This document shows, one piece after another, positions 57,501 to 64,000 of a stretch of 64,000 bases of DNA. Position numbers and translations under genes: made by a program. Origin of the DNA: Terebella lapidaria (Eukaryota > Annelida > Polychaeta > Terebellida > Terebellidae); NCBI GenBank assembly GCA_949152475.1, contig OX424555.1, positions 18,184,868 to 18,248,867 on the forward strand. The letters are read 5' to 3'. The notes below the pieces were generated by a model. The model was given only the letters and a program-made list of their open reading frames with translations. It was not told the origin of the DNA and searched no databases. Numbering within the stretch: the stretch's first letter is position 1; every line of letters starts with the position of its first letter.

Positions 57501-60500
57501 AACTAGAGTAAGGGCTAAAAAAGATTACCAGAGAAATGTTAAATCTCAAGTCACAACTGTTTTCTTTTCCCCACCAAAATTGCTGCACTGATTTTCCGAG
57601 GTTATTGAAGGTCGAATTCAAAATCACCACTGAAATCTCTTTATATGAATTTCCATTCGACATGTTTGATAAAATAACGAAAATACAGATAGATCAATCT
57701 TTTCACCTATTTATATTTCAACTCAGAATATTTTACAAACTTGGTTCCAAGTTGAAATTCAAAGTAAAATTTGACCAAAAATGCATTTCAAGATGACAAA
57801 ATTGGAGCTAGATTGAACTTCTCACCATAAGTTATATTTCGATCCATAATACATGTATGTGCCAAACATGGTTTCAAGTTGAAATTCAAAGTAAAAGGTA
57901 ATCAAAACTGCATTTCAAGATGACAAAATTGGAGCCAGATCAAACTTTTCGTCATGAGTTATATTTTAACTCATAATACCTGCCCAACTTGATTTCAAGT
58001 TGAAATTCAAACTAAAAGTTTACCAAAACTGCATTTTAAGATGACGAAATTGGACCCAGATCAAACTTTTCGCCATGAGTTATATTTCAACTCATAATAT
58101 GTGCCAAACTTGGTATTAAGTTGAAATTCAATGTAAAAGTTGACCAAAACTGCATTTCAAGATGACGAAATTGGAGCCAGATAGAACTTTTCGTCATAAG
58201 TTATATTTTAACTCATAATATGTGCCAAACTTGGTTTCAAGTTGAAATTCAAGCTAAAAGTTTACCAAAACTGCATTTCAAGATGAAGAAATTGGAGCCA
58301 GATCGAACTTTCCATCATAAGTTATATTTCAACTCATAATATGTGCCAAACTTGGTTTCAAGTTGAAATTCAAACTAAAAATTGACCAAAACTGCATTTC
58401 AAGATGACGAAAATGGAGCCAAATCGAACTTTTCACCATAAGTTATATTTCGACTTATAATATGTGCCAAACATGCTTTCAAGTTGAAATTCAAAGTAAA
58501 AGTTGACCAAAACTGCATTTCAAGATGACAAAATTGGAGCCAGATCGAATTTTTCACCATAAGTTATATTTTAACTCATAATTTGAGCCAAACATGGTCT
58601 CAAGTTGAAATTCAAAGTAAAAGTTGATCAATGTTTTCATAAAAAGCTATTGTGATCAATAATAGACTTAACTAGCAAAAAAATAATGTTGACTTATTTG
58701 GTCACAGCCATAAAATCTCTACTGGACAAAGCCTTCACCTTGTTGAGCCCAATAATAAATATTTCTTGTCTTAACTATTTTCATTGTCGTCACTTATAGA
58801 CTTAACATGTAAAAATAAAGTTAACTTATTCGGTTACACCCAGAAATTTCTACCGGACAAAACCTTAACCTTGTTGAGCTCAATAATAATTGTTTCTCAT
58901 CTTAACTATTTTTATTGAGGTCAATAATAGACTTAACTAGCAAAAAAAATGTTAACTTATTTGGTTACAGACATAAAATGTCTACTGGACAGAATCTTTA
59001 CCTTGTTGAGCCCAATGATAAATATTTCTTGTCTTAACTATTTTTATTGTAGTCAATAATAGACTAAACAAGTAAAAATAATGTTAACTTATTCAGTACA
59101 CCCATGAAATCTGTACTGGACATACTTTCACCTTGTTGAGCTTAATAATAAATATTTCTCATCTTAACTATTTTTATTGTGGTCAATAATAGACTTAACT
59201 ATTTTTATTGTGGTCAATAATAGACTTAACTAGTGAAAATAATGTTAACTTATTCAGTTACACCAATGAAATTTGTACTGGACAAAACATTTACCTTGTT
59301 GAGGTTAATAATAAATATTTCTTGTCTTAACTATTTTTATTGTGGTCAATAATAGACTTAACTATTAAAAATAATGTTAACTTATTCAGTTACACCCATG
59401 AAATTTGTACTGGACAAAACCTTTACCTTGTTGAGCTTAATAATAAACGTTTCTCGTCTTAACTATTTTTATTGTGGACAATAATAGACTTAACTAATAG
59501 AACTAATGTTAACTTATTCAGTAATATTGTCCTGTTTTCACTGGAAACTTCAGTTCTCCATTCTGAACAAGAAACCAGTGTCATTACCTTCCACTGTACA
59601 GGCTATTGGAATGATCGTACATGTCAAAATGGATATTTCAAAATTCTGTAATAAGTTAGGCTGTTAACATATTAATATGTATATGATCATTCTAAAAAAC
59701 GATTGGTTTCGTGTGACAGCCCTTCCCAACAACACTTCCAAATATTATCGAGATTCGTCAAAAATTGCCATCTGTAGAGCGTTCACAAGCCATGTGTCTC
59801 AAACAGGCTGTTTTCAATGCAAAATGTGTCCCCAAACGACCAATTCAGTTGCCACGGCAACCAAAATCGATTGGTGTCGGGATCTTACCATAATATATGT
59901 GCCTGCGAAAAATAATGGTGATCGGGTGAGAATTGCGGCCTATAGCGCGTTCACAAGCCATGTGTCTCAAACAGGCTGTTTTCAATGCAAAATGTGTCCC
60001 CAAACGACCAATTCAGTTGCCACGGCAACCAAAATCGATTGGTGTCGGGATCTTACCATTATATATGTGCCTGCAAAAAATAATGGTGATCGGATGAGAA
60101 TTGCGGCCTGTAGCGCGTTCACAAGAAAATCTCTGCGGACGCGGACACGGACGCGGACACGGACGCGGACGCGGACGCGGACGCGGACGCCGAAGCCAAA
60201 TCCATAGTATCCGCCGAACTTTGTTCGGGGGATACAATAATATAATGGTACTTGCCGTGCTGTCAATGATGTGGTAGTTGACCTGAGGATATCTCTCCAG
60301 TATCTCTTTTAGCGAGCTCACATTGGTCTTCGACGTGAAAAACTCCAGGTAAGCCTGTCACCCAGAAACACTAATATGTCAGCTTTCTAACATTAATATC
60401 GGTACTGAGCATCTCTTTTTATTATCAATCTACAAAATGAAATTTGACGAATGCAATTGACGAAATATGAACACAATTCACACGCAATATCAAGTGCCCC

Positions 60501-62768
60501 TCACCTTCTGGAATACGTAGCCACCAGGGTTTCCCCAGCCATGGACGGGGTCAGTCGACTCAGCTGCCATGACGCGTGGCTGGGAGTTGATGGTCAGCGC
60601 GCCACGACGGTTGATCTCAATCAGCTGTTCCGTGATCTGTTTTGTCTCAGCTGCCAGCGGTTCGTCACTCCAGGGGGTCCGTGTCACCTGAACGACATTA
60701 CAAGAGATACACAAGGGCCCTCGCTGTCACAACGCAGAGATAAATTGCAGAACACATTGTAGAATCAAGGAATTTCTCAGAAATTTTTATTTTGGCCTTT
60801 TAAAAATTTGCCCTGATTCCGGCCAATCTGTTGAAATCCTGACCTTGACACCCTGGTCGTTAGGTGTGCAGGACAGGTAGTGGTAGAACACCTTCCACAC
60901 GTCCTGCTCACAGGTCAACTCCTGACCCCACATCTGCAGCAGGTTCTCCTTGGACGCGCGGCTCTTCAGGTAGAACAGGTAGTAGTCGTTCAGTTCCCCG
61001 AAGGCGGCAGACGCCGAGTTGCCCCAGCGACCGTTGGGGAACTCCTCCCAGTCACACGTACGATACACATAGGACTGCGGCCGACAGTTCCAGAAGATTG
61101 GCCGCACATCCTCCTTGCACCGTGCATGGTTGGCCGTGGTTTTCCAAGGTAGAGGGCGCTGTGGTCCATCGCACCAAAGGCGCAAGTTTTTGAGAATTTG
61201 TATTGTGGCAATTTCCCTGTTCAATGTGTAAAAGTGCAGTCCATGAACATCATTGTTAAGCAGTTCTTTACATATTTCAGTGGCATGGTGAATGCCGAAG
61301 TTCCTTATAGCCTCGTCATTGTCTTTGATGGGGTTTATTGTGTCAATAATGTCTTGTGGCACCTCCAGTTTTGACAAGTTCACGATATGTCGCAGGGATT
61401 GGTAAGCCTGGAAAATGATGATCAAACAGGATTAAAAAGTCATATATAAACACATACTGGAAGTTTTACCAGAGGTCCAGTGACTACATTGCAAATTTGA
61501 CATTCTTTGATTGAACTAAGTGTACCATGATATAGTGTTGGTCAATCCTCACCTGTATGGGCAGTATGCCGGGTATGATGGGAACAGTGATGCCGATCTC
61601 GCGACAGTCCCTAACGAACTGCAAGAAAGCCTTGGCGGAGAAGAAGAGCTGTGTGATGATGAAATCAGAGCCAGCATCAACCTTCTCCTTCAGGTGCTGT
61701 AGGTCTTCCTTGTAGCTGGGGCAGTCTGGATGGCCAGTCGGGTATCCTGGGGGACAGAGCAATAGGGCATGGTACAAACTTTGAAGTGGGCGTAGCTTTG
61801 TAACCAGCTATGCAGTGTACTACGTATTGCTTGAGTCACTAAACACCAACCAGCTCTTCAACTCAATTTCATAATGTACATTATCATCACAGAATATTCA
61901 ACAGTTTACTCATAAAGATCCATTTAGTGTAATCCCATGGTGCATGACATCACGCAGTGTCCCATGACATACCTGCCACACAAATGACAAAATAGTCTCC
62001 GAACTCCTTGCGAATGTGTTTGACGAGATCTGTGGCATAGTTGAAGCCATTGTCTGGTGCTTTCCACTCCTCATCCATGACAGGAGGGTCTGTTTGGGAA
62101 CAAATAATACAGCACATGGCAACAAAAGTATAGAACTCAAGAAAACCTAATTGTAGTGGCCATGTATGAATTCAGCCTGTTGGATGGTATCCACTCACCT
62201 CCCCTGAGGGCGAGGATATTTTTGATTCCCATGTCCTTGGCACGTCGGAGATGAGCTGAGATCTCATCTTTTGTCATTTCACAGCAGGTCATGTGTAGCA
62301 TGGTCTCCAGACCGCAGTAGTTCAGCATCGTCCCGGCGATAGTGATGGAGCTTGTAGGTTTGTCTGAGCCTGGGTCTCCAGCTGGGTGCCAAGTGATGTC
62401 GCAGAACAGCGGCTTGCCAAGACCCATCCGGTCAAACCTAACGTAAGGAAACCAAGCAACTCTAGTATATATACTTCATAATAGTTCCTGCTGTCAATTT
62501 AGAAGCTGACCGTTATAGATGTGTAAAGGAAATTGCTGCACACAAACCTGGAAATGAGATTGACGGCTCCTGCCGCAGTTCTTGGTGGGAAGTACTCAAG
62601 TGAGAAAAACTTGTTGCCAGCGGTGATGTTGTCGTTGATACGGTCAATGAGACGTCGGTACTTGTACGTGGGGAGTACCTGTGAGTCACCATTGACACCA
62701 TTACCCTGGTAGTCCGCGGCAGCCCCGTTCTCCACGCCACCCACAGCTCCCTCCATCACTTGTGGCAT
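51552..62768 (-). CDS. MTHFR: 5,10-methylenetetrahydrofolate reductase, nine coding exons
   Basis: Cytosolic flavoenzyme reducing 5,10-methylene-THF to 5-methyl-THF for methionine synthesis. Exons: 62,768-62,548; 62,437-62,199; 62,089-61,973; 61,746-61,553; 61,407-60,844; 60,687-60,505; 60,354-60,256; 57,259-57,137; 51,776-51,552. The total is 1,965 bp, 654 residues (human 656), with all phases consistent. Residues about 45-335 are the FAD TIM barrel: [11 protein letters not shown] (catalytic Glu58), [32 protein letters not shown] and IPGILPIQ. After RPLPWK comes the eukaryotic SAM-binding regulatory domain: [70 protein letters not shown] and [10 protein letters not shown]. Residue 219, matching human Ala222, is Ser. 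The N-terminus is short and lacks the human Ser-rich phosphorylated tail. Intron 7 uses a GC donor. The start ATG lies 24 bp after a plausible acceptor (GTGTGACAG), so a 5' UTR exon is likely. Confidence 0.96.
53578..55478 (+). mobile_element. 5'-truncated CR1/Jockey-type LINE inserted in satellite
   Basis: It starts within the RT ([16 protein letters not shown]) and runs through [65 protein letters not shown] and YADDSALI (catalytic YADD), to the C-terminal region ending at TAA 55,125-55,127. One in-frame TAG interrupts at 54,438-54,440; otherwise the frame is continuous. The 3' UTR (about 350 bp) ends with AATAAACTCAATCAAAG. It interrupts a 134-bp satellite monomer between CATATATCATTT and ATATATGTCC. 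No endonuclease is present, so it is dead on arrival but young-looking. Confidence 0.88.
55490..56060 (-). repeat. About 134-bp satellite, 4-5 units
   Basis: Reverse-strand relative of the array at 19,010-19,690. Perfect AGGTCAAAGGTCA lies at 55,560-55,572, with AAATTCAAGGTCA in each unit. Confidence 0.85.
57480..59660. repeat. Two satellite arrays in MTHFR intron 7 (121 bp and about 131 bp)
   Basis: 57,780-58,640 has seven units of exactly 121 bp after the first (marker CATTTCAAGATGAC near 57,785, 57,912, 58,033, 58,154, 58,275, 58,396 and 58,517). 58,640-59,530 has about seven units of about 131 bp (marker AATAGACTTAACTA). The left edge (57,505-57,540) has AGGGCTAAAAAAGATTACC, reminiscent of the GGTTACC-family end, so the block may be another diverged member. 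No coding content. Confidence 0.75.
59777..60192 (+). repeat. 168-bp tandem repeat plus hexanucleotide microsatellite
   Basis: GCGTTCACAAGCC begins units near 59,779, 59,947 and 60,115 (period 168, nearly identical; the third is short). A (GCGGAC)n / (ACGGAC)n run follows at about 60,134-60,190. The long plus-strand ORF here is a product of the repeat. It lies about 60 bp from MTHFR exon 7. Confidence 0.8.
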
Positions 62769-64000
62769 GGCTGCTCACTCGTCAATCGAGGTCTGTCACA
62801 CAATATTAGTGTAAATTATTTTCATGACATCCCCGCGAGCATCATTTGGAGGGGACTGTTTATTTTCAAGTTTTGAAGCCAGAGCCCAGTGGTATCAGTG
62901 TAACCGGCACCGACTTGATTGGCACAGGTAGTATTGTGCACCTGCCTCATCAATATTGTGATAACGGAATAATCCACCAAATAATCTGCTTTAGATAAGT
63001 CCTGAGAAAATAAAGTAGCTTGATAAATGGACAAACACAAGAATGCTGTGGTGTTGTGACAAGTCATGCCTAGTTCTTGACTATTTGCTATAATTACATA
63101 ACATTTACTGTCATAACAACTGCAAGCCTGACTGATTCCCATGGTATGGGTATTATTTTGCACCTATTACTGTTATCCAAACAATAGCTAGATGAGGTAC
63201 ATACATTTTTACGAGGTACATGTATAGTTTTGAGCTATCAACTGATTGTCTATAGATCAAATATGTAATGTATTTGTCACATCAAAATGCAACATGCAAA
63301 CTGAGCTGGTTATTGTACAAAACAGTGGTTGCGAAGAAATAGGTCTGTGGGGGGAGGATGAATGGTAAGTTGGCAACCAAGGTAAATATGATTTGAGTGT
63401 GATGTAAATTATGTAAGTGCAAGATATACAATTTAGGATTTGAAATCTATGGAAAGCCAGTTCATGTAAATATGATCAATTGGTAACTTCTCAATTTACT
63501 TGATTCCACACAACAACCAGTGAAACTTCTCAATCATTACCACATGAATCTGATGCGAAATGAAAATACCTTTTAACCACTGTACATAATTTTACCGCAG
63601 TGAATTATTTTTTTTTCAACAATTGGGGGTGATGTGATAATTTAAATTTCAGACAATTGCTAGCAAGGAATAACTGCAGCAGATTCAACATTATCAAAAA
63701 AAAATTTTGACAGGACATGATCATCGGATCATACAATGCATAATACAAACACACACAAACATGTGCATTTGTTATGATAATTTCCAGTAGAAATTCCGTT
63801 GCGAAGAGCCAATATCTAACCTTTTTCTTCCAATAACTTGGTGAACAGAGTCGATAAGATCCTATTTATTGTGCAATAATCGCGCAAAGTCTCCTAGAAT
63901 GTTGTGTATATGTCTACAGAAAATTATAGCGTCTCTCCCGTTCCCTCCAGTTCGAGGATTCTGTGTGAGAAGAGGCCGAACATATTGATGCAGAGCCTTA
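62769..64000. other. MTHFR upstream region
   Basis: Likely holds a 5' UTR exon and promoter on the minus strand, but I cannot place them. Otherwise AT-rich with no other supported gene. Confidence 0.4.

Noticed and set aside
59677-60207. 176-codon ORF as a gene
   Set aside because: It is a translation of a 168-bp tandem repeat plus a hexanucleotide run inside an MTHFR intron.
60241-60256. Standard GT donor for MTHFR exon 7
   Set aside because: It gives a phase that meets a stop at the start of exon 8; the GC donor just upstream fits phase and homology.
1-64000. tRNA or rRNA genes
   Set aside because: I looked for cloverleaf and B-box-like patterns and saw none I could support by eye.

Overview
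This is a repeat-rich piece of animal nuclear genome. The spliced genes (GT-AG introns, one GC-AG), a vertebrate-like MTHFR, an inward-rectifier K+ channel, a secreted jacalin-type lectin, Penelope-like and CR1-like retroelements and many AT-rich satellite arrays point to a marine invertebrate, either a lophotrochozoan or an invertebrate deuterostome. I cannot name the species.

Layout. 1-11,578 is a retroelement locus. A Penelope-like element (PLE, 4,396-8,785) sits exactly between two direct copies of a 2,793-bp segment (1,603-4,395 and 8,786-11,578). The PLE has an unusual first ORF, with a NADAR domain plus an SGNH-hydrolase-like domain. Its RT/GIY-YIG ORF lies in the -1 frame and is joined by a coronavirus-type slippery heptamer followed by a stem-loop. 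12,409-14,258 (-) is a two-exon Kir channel gene. 14,778-29,300 is gene-poor: a foldback element with a 21-bp palindromic array, a 512-bp tandem duplication, satellites, a TTAA-flanked MITE, a 5'-truncated second PLE with an 18-bp target duplication, a broken Ty1/copia fossil, a 184-bp tandem repeat and a Harbinger-like foldback element. 29,398-40,508 (+) is a four-exon gene for a 320-residue secreted protein with a C-terminal jacalin-like lectin domain; its introns are filled with repeats. 41,090-44,877 is a tandem array of a 1,655-bp unit flanked by 21-bp direct repeats. 45,400-50,340 holds satellites, including an element built of 147-bp monomers. 51,552-62,768 (-) is MTHFR (nine coding exons, 654 residues). 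Its last intron carries a three-level nest: LINE inside TIR element inside 147-bp satellite element.

The three host genes show no functional link to each other. The strongest signals are the PLE gene organisation, the 2.8-kb duplication exactly bounding it, and the repeated appearance of nuclear-receptor-type AGGTCA motifs in several unrelated satellite families. All exon calls come from reading splice consensus, phase and protein similarity by eye; no alignment or search was run.
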